DNA of 42,941 nucleotides, taken from Streptomyces sp. WAC06614 (GTDB taxonomy: Bacteria > Actinomycetota > Actinomycetes > Streptomycetales > Streptomycetaceae). Below the pieces are notes generated by a model, which did no database searches, had not been told where the DNA came from, and worked only from the letters and a program-made list of their open reading frames with translations. The stretch spans positions 1-42,941 of the forward strand of contig NZ_RPRY01000024.1 in the NCBI RefSeq assembly GCF_003949795.1, in the 5' to 3' direction. Position numbers and translations under genes: made by a program. Numbering within the stretch: the stretch's first letter is position 1; each line of letters opens with the position of its first letter. Positions 16,727 through 24,812 of this stretch are shown piece after piece.

Positions 16727-17239
16727 TCACCCGCGTCCGCGCTGGTCGCGCAGGTGCTCCGCGACCGGTCGCAAGGACCCGTGCAGCGCGGCCAGCGCCT
16801 CCGGCGGCAGCAGGTCGATGAAGTGCCGGCGGACGGACGCGACGTGGTGCGGCGCCACCTTCCGCATGGTCTCCATGCCCTCGTCCGTCAGTACCGCGTA
16901 CAGGCCCCGGCGGTCGGACTCGCAGTTCACCCGGGTGACGAGTCCGGCCGTCTCCATCCGGGTGATCTGGTGGGACAGCCGGCTCTTGGACTGGAGCGTG
17001 GCGGTCGCCAGGTCGCTCATCCGCATCCGGTGGTCCTCGGACTCCGAGAGGTTCACCAGGATCTCGTAGTCGTTCATGGTGAGTCCGAAGGGCTGGAGAT
17101 CCTTTTCCAGCTGGTGCATCAGGAGTCTGCTGACGTCGAGGTGGGTGCGCCAGGCGCACTGCTCGGCATCGGTCAGCCAGGGGGTCCCGTCGGACGGGGT
17201 CCGAGGGTTCGTGGCCGTGTCGGTCTCCATGGTCTCCAT
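16727..17239 (-). CDS. MarR-family transcriptional regulator
   Basis: A 170-residue winged-helix regulator. The typical MarR layout is visible: an N-terminal dimer helix (WRTHLDVSRLLMHQLEKDL), the FGLTMNDYEILVNLSES start of the DNA-binding domain, the recognition part LQSKSRLSHQITRMETAGLV and the wing NCESDRRGLYAVLTDEG. ATG 17239 or ATG 17230 could start it; both sit in a repeated GGTCTCCAT context. The gene follows the three AIM24 genes after only 40 bp, but that gap is very AT-rich and holds its own probable promoter. MarR proteins usually repress themselves and neighbours in response to small aromatic or oxidising ligands; the ligand here is unknown. Confidence 0.9.
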   Translation of the reverse strand: METMETDTATNPRTPSDGTPWLTDAEQCAWRTHLDVSRLLMHQLEKDLQPFGLTMNDYEILVNLSESEDHRMRMSDLATATLQSKSRLSHQITRMETAGLVTRVNCESDRRGLYAVLTDEGMETMRKVAPHHVASVRRHFIDLLPPEALAALHGSLRPVAEHLRDQRGRG

Positions 17240-17245
17240 GAATGA

Positions 17246-17275
17246 ACTCTACCTAAAAAGTTGAATGTCGTACAA
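17246..17275 (-). promoter_or_regulatory. Probable promoter and operator of the MarR gene
   Basis: Reading the minus strand, TTGTAC (17275-17270) and TAGAGT (17251-17246) are separated by 18 bp, a good vegetative promoter. The -35 overlaps the imperfect inverted repeat TTGTAC-GAC-ATTCAA (17275-17261), a plausible autoregulatory MarR site. The region 17240-17285 is strikingly AT-rich for this genome. Confidence 0.55.
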
Positions 17276-17279
17276 TTTT

Positions 17280-18107
17280 TTACAGGCCCAGTCGTCGTTG
17301 CAGGTCACCGAGCTGCCCCGGCATCCTCGGCACCCCGAGCTGTCCCAGCGGACCCTGCCCCTGCCCCCCGTGACCGCCGTGCACACCGGCCCCCGGCACT
17401 CCCGGCTCCGCGCCGACCGCGCCGACCGGCTGCTCGGCCATCAGCAGCTCCGTGGACTGGAGCAGCACCGTGCCCGCGCCGACGAACTCGAACTGGTGCT
17501 CCTCGCCCGAGGCACCGCCGATCCCGGTGAGGTGCCGCAGGCCGCCCATCACCCCGGTCATGTAGCCGTGGTCGTAGTGATGGCAGGGGGAGGGGCAGTC
17601 CGCCCAGCCCACCAGCGCCTGCGGGTCCACCCGCAGCGGCGGCTCCATGAAGACCACCGGTCCGTTGGACGCGGCCACGAACTTCCCGGTTCCGATCAGG
17701 GTCAGGAAGCCCGGGACGATCGACTGCTTCAGGGCCAGTGACGGCTGGTAGGCCAGCAGGTTGCCCGAACGGATCGTCAGGTTGCCGTTGTCCAGGTCGT
17801 AGGAGTTCACGTCGAAGGCACGGTCGGCGAGAAGCATCTTCCCCTGCCCTTCCGCCACCACCCAGTCGCTCGCGTGCAGCGGCGAGTGGAAGCTCGTCCG
17901 CAGCAGCCGCTCGAAACGCCCGTGTCCGATGCCGTTGAACTCGATCTGCCCGTAGTAGGCGATCATCTTGCCCTTCTGGAGGAACCACTGGCTCCCCTTG
18001 AGCTCCACGCAGAAGGTGTAGGCGTTGACGTTGTCGTCGGACGGAAGGGTGTAGGGGTCGAAGACCGTGGGCGCGCCGGCGCCGCCCGGGACGGGTCCAA
18101 AGGTCAC
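17280..18107 (-). CDS. AIM24-family protein (third gene, longest)
   Basis: A 275-residue protein of the AIM24 family (named for a yeast mitochondrial protein), predicted beta-sandwich like the TRAP/TerD-type folds. Family hallmarks are GSQWFLQKGKMIAYYG, the LLRTSFHSPLHASDW region, NLTIRSGNLLAYQPSL, FVAASNGPVVFMEPPLRVDPQALVGW and a GEEHQFEFVGAGTVLLQS ending. Beyond the core there is a 45-residue Gly/Pro-rich tail (GAGVHGGHGGQGQGP...). The start ATG overlaps the stop of the preceding AIM24 gene (18104-18107). It has a CPSPCHHYDHGY cluster (two Cys, three His) not seen in its two neighbours, which could bind metal. Bacterial function is not established. Confidence 0.88.
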   Translation of the reverse strand: MTFGPVPGGAGAPTVFDPYTLPSDDNVNAYTFCVELKGSQWFLQKGKMIAYYGQIEFNGIGHGRFERLLRTSFHSPLHASDWVVAEGQGKMLLADRAFDVNSYDLDNGNLTIRSGNLLAYQPSLALKQSIVPGFLTLIGTGKFVAASNGPVVFMEPPLRVDPQALVGWADCPSPCHHYDHGYMTGVMGGLRHLTGIGGASGEEHQFEFVGAGTVLLQSTELLMAEQPVGAVGAEPGVPGAGVHGGHGGQGQGPLGQLGVPRMPGQLGDLQRRLGL

Positions 18108-18754
18108 AGCTTCTCCTCCGAGGCCTGTACGTACACGGCTCCCTGTCCCGACAGCTCCAGCTGGAACGCCTCGCCCGAGCCGCGCCCCACCATGTCCCGC
18201 CAGCCGAGCGCGGTGGAGAGCTTGTTGCGCACGTCACCGTGATGGGCGACGTACGCCTGCGGGTCCACGTGGACGGGCCGGTTCGGCGTGATGGGGAGCT
18301 CGACGACCCCGCCGTGCGCCATGACCGCCACCGCGCCGTGGCCCTTGAGGGTCGTGGTGAACAGCCCCTGGCCGGTCACCTGGCCGCGCACCATGCCCAT
18401 GACCCCGCCCTGCGCGCCCATGAACATCGTGCCCTGCTGGAGCGTGCCGTCGAAGGCCAGCAGCCGGTCGGCCTCCACGTAGAGGGTGTCGCCCTGGAGG
18501 TTGATCACCTGGATGTGGTGCCCGCCGTGCCCGAACATCACGGTGCCGCTGCCCTCGACCGTCATCAGCGGGGTCTGCTCGTTGGCGATCCGGCGTCCGA
18601 TCATGCCCATGACGCCGCCCTGGCCGCCGGTGATGTTCGGCGTGAAGGACACGTCACCGCGGTAGGCGAGCATCGCGCCCCGCTGGCTGTACAGCCGCTG
18701 GCCCGGTACCACCTGGGCCTCGATCATTTTTGAGTTGATCTCGCGGAACGGCAT
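18104..18754 (-). CDS. AIM24-family protein (second gene)
   Basis: A 216-residue AIM24-family protein beginning MPFREINSKMIEAQVVPGQRLYSQRG. It shows the repeating pattern of the family: RGAMLAYRGDVSF, a Gly/Met-rich turn (GGQGGVMGMIGRRIANEQT), VEGSGTVMFG, LYVEADRLLAFDG, GLFTTTLKGHG and HVDPQAYVAHHGDV, ending GSGEAFQLELSGQGAVYVQAS. ATG 18754 shares one base with the stop of the gene before it and its own stop overlaps the next start by 4 bp, so all three are translationally coupled. The protein is a paralogue of its neighbours and probably assembles with them; function unknown. Confidence 0.9.
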   Translation of the reverse strand: MPFREINSKMIEAQVVPGQRLYSQRGAMLAYRGDVSFTPNITGGQGGVMGMIGRRIANEQTPLMTVEGSGTVMFGHGGHHIQVINLQGDTLYVEADRLLAFDGTLQQGTMFMGAQGGVMGMVRGQVTGQGLFTTTLKGHGAVAVMAHGGVVELPITPNRPVHVDPQAYVAHHGDVRNKLSTALGWRDMVGRGSGEAFQLELSGQGAVYVQASEEKL

Positions 18755-19392
18755 CAGATGTCGCCCCCGATGGTGTTGCGCTCGCTGGGTTGGACGTACA
18801 CCAGTCCCTCGCCCTCGAACCGGATCTGGAAGGCCTCGCCCGACCCTTCGCCGAGGAACGTGCGGAAGGTGACGCCGGACTGGAAGTGCTGCTGGAGGTT
18901 GCCCGTGTGCGCGATGTACGCACCCGGGTCGACGGAGAGCGGGTACTGCGCGCTCACCCGCATCACCACGGCGGGGCCGTCGGACATGATCGCCGCCTGG
19001 CCGGTGCCCTCGACGGTCGTGGTGAACAGGCCGTTGCCGGTCGCGCCGCCGCGCAGGCCCGTGAACGTCGTGCCGGTGCGCAGCCCGCCGTCGGTGCACA
19101 GCAGGTTGCTGGACTCGACGTAGAGCTTCTCGCCGTGCAGGTTCACCAGGTTGATCTCGCTGGCGCGGTCGGCGAAGTAGCAGGTCCCCTGCCCCCGTAC
19201 CTCCATCACGGTCATCTGTTCACCGGTCAGCCGACGGGTGACCATCCCGCGCAGGCCCTCACCGCCGCCGGTCATCTTCTTGAACGACATCTGGCCGTCG
19301 TAGGCCACCATCGAGCCGTTCTTGGCCTTGACGGTGTCGCCTGACAGGTCTACGGCCAGCACTTTGCTGCCTTGGAGTCGGAACTGAGCCAC
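18754..19392 (-). CDS. AIM24-family protein (first gene)
   Basis: A 212-residue AIM24-family protein beginning with GTG (VAQFRLQGSKVLAVDLSGDTVKAK). Family pattern: NGSMVAYDGQMSFKKMTGGGEGLRG, MEVRGQGTCYFADRASEINLV, LYVESSNLLCTDG, GLFTTTVEGTGQAAI, SVDPGAYIAHTGNL and GSGEAFQIRFEGEGLVYVQPS. It heads the three-gene AIM24 operon. A TAACGT -10-like box lies a few bases upstream on the minus strand (plus strand ACGTTA within 19399-19405), so the transcript may be nearly leaderless. It is divergent from the DUF3817 gene at 19530 across 137 bp. Confidence 0.9.
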   Translation of the reverse strand: MAQFRLQGSKVLAVDLSGDTVKAKNGSMVAYDGQMSFKKMTGGGEGLRGMVTRRLTGEQMTVMEVRGQGTCYFADRASEINLVNLHGEKLYVESSNLLCTDGGLRTGTTFTGLRGGATGNGLFTTTVEGTGQAAIMSDGPAVVMRVSAQYPLSVDPGAYIAHTGNLQQHFQSGVTFRTFLGEGSGEAFQIRFEGEGLVYVQPSERNTIGGDI

Positions 19393-19463
19393 GGGATGAC
19401 GTTATCGGCAGCGGGCGGGGACGAACAGGGCCTCCCGCCCCTGGCGTCCGGGGGCGCCCCCGG

Positions 19464-19479
19464 GTCAAGATCGAGCAAA
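19464..19479. promoter_or_regulatory. 16-bp motif upstream of the first DUF3817 gene
   Basis: GTCAAGATCGAGCAAA occurs here and identically at 25328-25343, upstream of the second DUF3817 gene. A -10-like GACACT follows at 19488-19493. Two exact copies upstream of the two paralogues suggests a shared promoter element or operator. Confidence 0.55.
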
Positions 19480-19529
19480 GCGGCTGCGACACTGGTACGG
19501 ATCCCAGCCGCCACCAGCGAAGGTTCCCC

Positions 19530-19874
19530 GTGGACATCAAGACCGCTTCCGCCCTCCACCGGCTGCGCCTCGTCTCCGTTCCGGAGGCGCTGTCGTTCCC
19601 GGCCCTGCTGATCTTCGGCTCCCTGCTGAGCCGGATCTCGGACATCAACCTCGTGATGCCCCTGGGCGCCCTGCACGGCGTGCTGTTCGTCCTCTACGTG
19701 CTCTTCCTGCTGGACGTGTGGAACAAGGCGAAGTGGCCCCTGAAGAAGGTCGCCCTCTTCCTCCTCCTCGCCGTCGTCCCCTTCGGCGGCCTCTACGGCG
19801 ACAAGATCCTCAAGCGCGACGAGGCCGACAGCGTCATCGCCGCCCGAGCCCGCCGAGAAGAGGCCGCGGCCTGA
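19530..19874 (+). CDS. DUF3817 integral membrane protein
   Basis: A 114-residue membrane protein with about three hydrophobic segments (around residues 18-35, 42-62 and 73-90). It contains the family motif LHGVLFVLYVLFLLDVWNKAKW and the C-terminal GGLYGDKILKRDE. DUF3817 proteins are common in actinobacteria and have no proven role. GTG 19530 follows GCGAAGG with 6 bp spacing. The next gene overlaps the stop codon, indicating coupling. A paralogue lies at 25366-25698, and the two share a 16-bp upstream motif. Confidence 0.88.
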   Translation: MDIKTASALHRLRLVSVPEALSFPALLIFGSLLSRISDINLVMPLGALHGVLFVLYVLFLLDVWNKAKWPLKKVALFLLLAVVPFGGLYGDKILKRDEADSVIAARARREEAAA

Positions 19875-21358
19875 CCGCCGGCCTCTCGCCCCTGTGGCTC
19901 CACGGGGTCGCCGCCAACGCGGCGGCCCCGTCCGACGTCCTGCTGCGGCTGCTGCACCCCGGGGCCGGTGGCGCCCGGCGGGCCCTGTGCGCGGAACGCG
20001 CGCTGCCCGAGGAGGTCGTGGACGCGGTGGTCGCGCACCCGGAGCCGCGGGTGCGCCGGGCCCTCGCCCGCAACGGGCACGTGCCGCCCGCCCAGCGGGG
20101 CCGCCTGGCGGCGGACCCGCTCGCCATGGTCCGCGCGGAGCTCGCGGCCGGGCCCCGTCCCCGCCCCCGCCGGATGCCGCCGCTGCCCGACGAGGTCCTG
20201 GTCGCCCTGCTGACCGCCGTCGACGACGAGGCCGACGTGCTCACGGCGGACGAGATCGCCCAGCAGCTCCTCGTCTCCGGCCAGTTGCCCGCCTCCTTCC
20301 GGCACCGGGCGCTCCGGCACGAGCACCCGGCCGTACGGATCTGCGGGGCGGCCCTGTGGGAGCGGCTCACCCCCGCCGAGCGCGGGGCCCTGCGCACCGA
20401 CCCCGATCCCCGGGTCCGCGAGGTCGCACGGCACTGCGCCCGGCAGGAGGACCCCGCCGCCATGGAGGCGGACCTGCCGGAGGAGGACTGCCACGCCCGC
20501 GCCGGGATCCTGACCAACTTCGCGGTGTCGCACACCGTGGCCGAGGCCTGCCTCGCCACCGGGCGGAACCTGGAGGGCCTGGCCGCCAACCGGCACACGC
20601 CGGCCCACGCCGTCGCCCGGCTCGCCCGGGCCGCCGACCCCGAGGTCCGCGCGCGCGTCGCCGCCCGCGCCGACCTCGCCCCCACCGTGTGGGCGGAGCT
20701 GGCCGAGGACCCCGACGAGCGGGTCCGTACCCGCGCCCGGATACAGCCGCTGCCCCGCACCCGGGCCGAGTGCGCCGCCGTCGACCGGGTGCTGGCCTGC
20801 CACGGCCACGACTGCGACTGCCCCGTCGTGGAGCCGTACGAGCAGCCGGACCCGGACTGGTACCGCGCCTGTGCGGTGTCCCCGGAGGTGGTGCTGCGCC
20901 GGGTGGCCGCGAGCTGCCCCACGCTGCCCGCCGGCCTCGTGGCGCGACTGGCCGAGGACCCGGACGACGAGGTCCGCCACAGGCTGGCCTGCCACCACCC
21001 GTCGGCGCCGCCCGCGACCGTCCTCGACACCTTCGTCGCCCGCCCCCGGCAACGCCCGCACCTGCTGGCGCAGTCCCGGCTGCCGCGGACCGGACTGGCC
21101 CATCTGCTCGGGCACGAGGACCCGCAGGTGCGTGCGTGGGCGGCGGGCGACCCGAGCCTCGGGCGGGCGCCGGTGGCCCTGTTGGCCGACCCGGACGCGC
21201 ACGTACGCCGGGCGGCCGCGGCCAACCCCCTGTTCACCGGGGCCGTCCTGGACGCGCTGCTCCAGGACCCGGCCACGGCGCAGGGCGCGGCGGCCAATCC
21301 GGGGCTGCCCGCCGTACGGCTGCACGCACTGCTGGACCGGGCGGGGCTGCCCCGCTGA
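19871..21358 (+). CDS. Helical-repeat (leucine-rich-repeat-variant-like) protein, probable CTG start
   Basis: About 495 residues made of short helical repeats: units such as ADPEVRARVAARADL, EDPDERVRTRARIQPL, EDPDDEVRHRLACHHPS, EDPQVRAWAAGDPS and ADPDAHVRRAAAANPLF recur. This is typical of leucine-rich-repeat-variant/HEAT-like solenoids that act in protein binding. A Cys/His cluster (CHGHDCDCP, about residue 315) resembles the iron-sulfur or metal site found in some such proteins. The start is a problem: no ATG, GTG or TTG fits after the DUF3817 stop without deleting repeats. The only candidates are CTG 19871, overlapping that stop as CTGA, or GTG 19718 deep inside DUF3817. I favour the CTG. 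Partner unknown. Confidence 0.7.
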   Translation: MTAGLSPLWLHGVAANAAAPSDVLLRLLHPGAGGARRALCAERALPEEVVDAVVAHPEPRVRRALARNGHVPPAQRGRLAADPLAMVRAELAAGPRPRPRRMPPLPDEVLVALLTAVDDEADVLTADEIAQQLLVSGQLPASFRHRALRHEHPAVRICGAALWERLTPAERGALRTDPDPRVREVARHCARQEDPAAMEADLPEEDCHARAGILTNFAVSHTVAEACLATGRNLEGLAANRHTPAHAVARLARAADPEVRARVAARADLAPTVWAELAEDPDERVRTRARIQPLPRTRAECAAVDRVLACHGHDCDCPVVEPYEQPDPDWYRACAVSPEVVLRRVAASCPTLPAGLVARLAEDPDDEVRHRLACHHPSAPPATVLDTFVARPRQRPHLLAQSRLPRTGLAHLLGHEDPQVRAWAAGDPSLGRAPVALLADPDAHVRRAAAANPLFTGAVLDALLQDPATAQGAAANPGLPAVRLHALLDRAGLPR

Positions 21359-21384
21359 TCGTCGGGCGGGGCCGCGCGGCGGGG

Positions 21385-22419
21385 TCAGTGGGGTGTGCGG
21401 CGGGCCAGGCCCAGGGCGTACGACGGCCAGAAGGTGCCTGTCGGGGGGCCGCCGTGGCAGGGGCCGTCGGAGTCGCCGGGGTGGGCGATCCACAGGTAGG
21501 CGTCGGCCAGGGGGTCGCCCGTGCGGTCCGTGGGCGGGGTGCCCAGGGCGCGGCCCGGCGGGTTGCAGGAGGTGCGGGCGGGGTCGCCGGGGAGCGGGCC
21601 GGCGCCGTTGCGGCCGGTGTCCACGACGTAGTGCCGGCCCCCGGTGGCCTTCGACAGGCGGGTGCCGAACTCCCGGGCCTCGGTGTCGGTGCGGAAGCCG
21701 CGCACGTTGAGCGCGAAGCCGTCGGCGCGGGCCAGGCCCGCCCGCTCCAGCGCGGCCGCCAGTTCCTTCACGTCCCGGCCGGGGGCCGGATCCCCGGCGT
21801 CCAGGTAGACCTTGGTGTTCCGGTTCCGGCCCAGCCGGTCGACGGCCGCCGACAGCAGGCGTACGCGTTCCTCGCGCCGGCCGGGGGTCAGGCAGCCGTC
21901 CGACAGGAGCTGCGGCACCGCGCCGGGCTCCAGGACCACCAGGGCCCGGGCGTCGCCGACGGCGTCGGCGAACGCGTCCAGCCAGCGGCGGTAGGCCGCC
22001 GCGTCCGCGGCGCCGCCGGTCCGCGGCCGGGCGCCGCAGTCGCGGTGGGGGAGCTGGTGGACCGTCAGCACCACCGTCCGCTTCGCGGCCGCCGCCCCGC
22101 GCACGGCCCGGCGGACCTCCGGTCCGGGATCCCCGGCCGGGGCCCACAGGGCGGTGGGCCGCTCCGAGATCCGGCGCAGCACCTGGGCGTCACCGGTACG
22201 GCCCTGGTCCTCCCAGGCCGCCACCTGCCGGGCGGCCGGCCCGGCCGGGTCCACCCAGAACGGCGCCTCGGGCGCCGCGGCCGCCGGGTCCGCGGCCGCC
22301 GCGGCCGCCCCGCCGCGGGGCGGCGCAGGGGGTCCCGGCGCGGCGGAACACGCGGTCAGGGCCAGCAGGACGGCGGCCGGGACGAGGAGACGCCAGGGGC
22401 GGGGACCGGGGGCTCGCAC
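21385..22419 (-). CDS. Lipoprotein of glycoside hydrolase family 6, probably catalytically impaired
   Basis: A 344-residue exported protein. GTG 22419 gives a good lipoprotein signal: RAPGPRPWR, then LLVPAAVLLALTAC with Cys24 in the lipobox; AGGA lies 8 bp upstream. An ATG at 22449 would only add ten polar residues. After an Ala-rich linker comes a GH6 (cellobiohydrolase/endoglucanase) domain: LPHRDCGAR (D127), KVYLDAG (D207) and SCNPPGRALG. The catalytic acid normally in EPD is Gly here (LEPGAVPQLL, G166, bases 21922-21924), and the Tyr before LP-x-RD is His. It may bind rather than cut glucans. It converges with the repeat-protein gene. Confidence 0.85.
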   Translation of the reverse strand: MRAPGPRPWRLLVPAAVLLALTACSAAPGPPAPPRGGAAAAAADPAAAAPEAPFWVDPAGPAARQVAAWEDQGRTGDAQVLRRISERPTALWAPAGDPGPEVRRAVRGAAAAKRTVVLTVHQLPHRDCGARPRTGGAADAAAYRRWLDAFADAVGDARALVVLEPGAVPQLLSDGCLTPGRREERVRLLSAAVDRLGRNRNTKVYLDAGDPAPGRDVKELAAALERAGLARADGFALNVRGFRTDTEAREFGTRLSKATGGRHYVVDTGRNGAGPLPGDPARTSCNPPGRALGTPPTDRTGDPLADAYLWIAHPGDSDGPCHGGPPTGTFWPSYALGLARRTPH

Positions 22420-22432
22420 CGGATCATCCTGA

Positions 22433-22450
22433 CATGACGGATATGTCATG
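22433..22450. promoter_or_regulatory. CATGAC-6 bp-GTCATG inverted repeat upstream of the GH6 gene
   Basis: CATGAC (22433-22438) and GTCATG (22445-22450) are separated by GGATAT. The repeat sits just upstream of the GH6 lipoprotein start and downstream of the ArsR-type gene on the same strand. It could be an operator or part of the GH6 promoter. Confidence 0.4.
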
Positions 22451-22477
22451 GCGTGTCACCACACCGTGCCGGCGGGG

Positions 22478-23476
22478 CTACGCCAGGCCGCCGTCGCCCG
22501 TGGCCAGGGCGATGCCCAGGGGGGTGCGTTCGTAGAGGACCTGGTGGCCGCGCCGGTGGGGCTGGAGGAGGCCGGCGCCGTGCAGGGCCTTCAGGTGCGC
22601 GGAGACCGAGGAGGGCGCCCGCCCGAGCCGGTGCGCGAGGGCCGTGGTGGACGCCGGCTCGTCCAGGGCGCACAGGACCTCCGCCCGCCCCCGGCCCAGC
22701 AGCCGTGCGACGGCCTGCGGGGCCGGGCCGGCCGAACCGCTCCACAGCGCCCCGATCCCGCGCGCCGGGTAGACGACGGTCGGCTGCCACGGCGGCTCGA
22801 ACCCGCCCGCCACGTTCGGCCAGATGAAGGCGCTCGGCACCAGCAGCAGGCCCTGCCCACCGAGATGGCGGTCGTGGTGCGAGGGCCGGTCGACGACCAG
22901 GGTGTCGGTCTCCGCGTCCCAGCGCAGCGACGGGTGCAGCCCGTCGAACAGCTCCGCGAGCCCGCCCGCCGCCAGCCGGCGCGCGTGGAAGAGGACGTCC
23001 GCCTCCAGCAGGGCGCGCAGCCGCGGCCAGTGCGGCGCCACCAGCACCTGCCAGGCCTGGTCCAGCAGGTCGGCCAGCAGCTCCACGGCCCGCTCGGGGT
23101 CGGACAGCAGCAGTTGCCCGGTCTCGCCGGCGGTGGCCCCCGGCGTATCGGCCAGGGACCGGCGGATCTCGTCGTGCGCCGCCCACGGGTCCGCCGAACG
23201 GACCCGCTCCAGCTCCTGCGCGAAGGTACTGCCGGGGCCGAGCGGGGGCGCGCCGAGGAAGTCGCAGCTGTGCCCGCGCGCAGGCATCAGCGCCCACAGC
23301 GGCCGCAGGTCGAGCCGGTCCGCGGCGGCCCGGATCTGCCGCAGCCAGGGCAGGTGGTAGCCCTGCCGGTGCGGACGCAGGAGCGTACGCACCGCGCCCT
23401 GGGTCTCCCAGAGCGGCGAGACGGCGAACCGGCACCGCAGGAGGTCGCCCGGCCCGAACCGGTGGTGCAGGGGCAT
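22478..23476 (-). CDS. ArsR-type regulator with long N-terminal domain (DUF5937-like)
   Basis: A 332-residue regulator. The first 240 residues (starting MPLHHRFGPGDLLRCRFAVSPLWET) form a domain of the kind labelled DUF5937. The last 80 residues are a winged helix: GRGRAEVLCALDEPASTTALAHRLGRAPSSVSAHLKALHGAGLLQPHRRGHQVLYE in outline. From memory, such proteins often sit divergent from MFS exporters and repress them. That is the arrangement here: the MFS gene starts 82 bp away on the other strand. The N-terminal domain probably senses the exported compound, but I see no metal-binding Cys motif, so it is not a classic metal sensor. Confidence 0.85.
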   Translation of the reverse strand: MPLHHRFGPGDLLRCRFAVSPLWETQGAVRTLLRPHRQGYHLPWLRQIRAAADRLDLRPLWALMPARGHSCDFLGAPPLGPGSTFAQELERVRSADPWAAHDEIRRSLADTPGATAGETGQLLLSDPERAVELLADLLDQAWQVLVAPHWPRLRALLEADVLFHARRLAAGGLAELFDGLHPSLRWDAETDTLVVDRPSHHDRHLGGQGLLLVPSAFIWPNVAGGFEPPWQPTVVYPARGIGALWSGSAGPAPQAVARLLGRGRAEVLCALDEPASTTALAHRLGRAPSSVSAHLKALHGAGLLQPHRRGHQVLYERTPLGIALATGDGGLA

Positions 23477-23558
23477 CCGGCGACCCTAACCGGTCGCGGG
23501 AGATTCGTGCTCCGCCGAATCCCTGGGCGGGCCCGTGCCCGCCCGGCACGCTCCTGGC

Positions 23559-24791
23559 ATGCCCCGTGACACCTATGCCGCGGTGTTCCGCGTCACCGAG
23601 TTCCGCGCGGTGTTCGCCGCACACCTCCTGTCCGTGCTCGGGCTCGTCGTCGCCGAGCTCGCGCTCACCGTCCTCGTGTACCGGCTCACCGGCTCCCCGC
23701 TGATGAGCGCGCTCACCTTCGCCCTCGGCTTCCTGCCGTACCTCCTGGGCGGCACCCTGCTCGCACCGCTGGCCGACCGCCGCCCGGCCCGCCGGGTGCT
23801 CGTCGTCTGCGACCTGGTGTGCGCCGTCTGCGCCGCCGCCATGGTGCTGCCCGGCACCCCCGTGGCCGTCCTGCTGGCCCTGCGCTGCGTGCTGGCCCTG
23901 ATCGGACCCCTGTTCCAGGGCACCCGCAACGCCTCCCTCGCCGACGTCCTCGGCCCGGGCGAGCGGTACGTCCTCGGCCGCTCGCTGCTGCGCATGGTCT
24001 CCCAGAGCGCCCAACTGACCGGCTTCGGCCTCGGCGGGGTGCTGCTCGCCCTGGTCTCCCCGCGCAGCGCCCTCGCCGTCACCGCCGCCGGCTTCGCCGG
24101 CTCCGCCCTGCTGCTGCGGTACGGCACCCGCAGGCGTCCCGCCCGGGCCGCCGGCGACCGCAGCTCCCTGCCGGCCGGGCTGCGCGCGGTCCTCGGCGAC
24201 CGCCGGACCCGGTCGCTGATGCTGCTGTTCTGGCTGCCGTCGCTGTTCCTGGTGGTGCCCGAGGCCCTCATGGCCCCCTACGTCGACGGGCTCGGCGCCG
24301 GCACCACCGCCCTCGGCCTGCTGATGTGCGCGCTGCCCGTCGGCACCGTCGCCGGGGAGCTGTGGGCCGGTTCCGCGCTCAGCGCCCGGGCCCGGTCGCG
24401 GCTCGTCGGCCCGCTGGCCGTCGCCGGCTTCCTGCCGCTGCTCGGCTACGCCCTCCGGCCGGGCCTGGCGCTGCTGGCCGGGCTCCTGCTGCTGGCCGGG
24501 CTCGCCCACGCCTACACCCTGGGCCTGGACCAGTGGTTCGTGGAGGTGGTGCCCGAGGAACTGCGCGGCCGGGCCATGACCCTGCTGAGCACCGGGCTGA
24601 TGACGCTCCAGGGCGTCGGCATGGCGCTGGCGGGGCTGGCCGCCGAGTTCCTGCCGCTGCACCAGGTGGTGGCCGGGGCGGCGGTGCTGGGCGCGTCGTG
24701 CGTGCTGGTGCTGCTGGCCGACCTGAGGGCGGCGGACGCGGCTGCCGCCCCGCGGGGGCCGAGGACTGAGACGGGCCTGTCCGCCAAATGA
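23559..24791 (+). CDS. MFS transporter
   Basis: A 410-residue major facilitator with about 12 membrane segments. The start MPRDTYAAVFRVTEFRAVFAAHLLSVLG is typical of actinobacterial MFS proteins related to the enterobactin/macrolide exporter group. The cytoplasmic loop ADRRPARRVL after the second or third helix is the usual MFS motif A region in degenerate form. ATG 23559 is preferred over an in-frame ATG at 23535, which lies in the divergent promoter. It is divergent from the ArsR-type regulator and followed 21 bp later by a MarR gene on the same strand, so expression may be controlled by both. The substrate is unknown. Confidence 0.9.
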   Translation: MPRDTYAAVFRVTEFRAVFAAHLLSVLGLVVAELALTVLVYRLTGSPLMSALTFALGFLPYLLGGTLLAPLADRRPARRVLVVCDLVCAVCAAAMVLPGTPVAVLLALRCVLALIGPLFQGTRNASLADVLGPGERYVLGRSLLRMVSQSAQLTGFGLGGVLLALVSPRSALAVTAAGFAGSALLLRYGTRRRPARAAGDRSSLPAGLRAVLGDRRTRSLMLLFWLPSLFLVVPEALMAPYVDGLGAGTTALGLLMCALPVGTVAGELWAGSALSARARSRLVGPLAVAGFLPLLGYALRPGLALLAGLLLLAGLAHAYTLGLDQWFVEVVPEELRGRAMTLLSTGLMTLQGVGMALAGLAAEFLPLHQVVAGAAVLGASCVLVLLADLRAADAAAAPRGPRTETGLSAK

Positions 24792-24805
24792 CCGACAGGT
24801 AAGGT
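24776..24805 (+). promoter_or_regulatory. Probable leaderless promoter and operator of the MarR gene at 24813
   Basis: A -10-like TAAGGT (24800-24805) lies seven bases before GTG 24813, so the message would be leaderless or nearly so. It abuts an inverted repeat CCTGTC (24776-24781) / GACAGG (24794-24799), a plausible MarR operator. The repeat overlaps the end of the MFS gene. Confidence 0.45.
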
Positions 24806-24812
24806 CGGGTCC

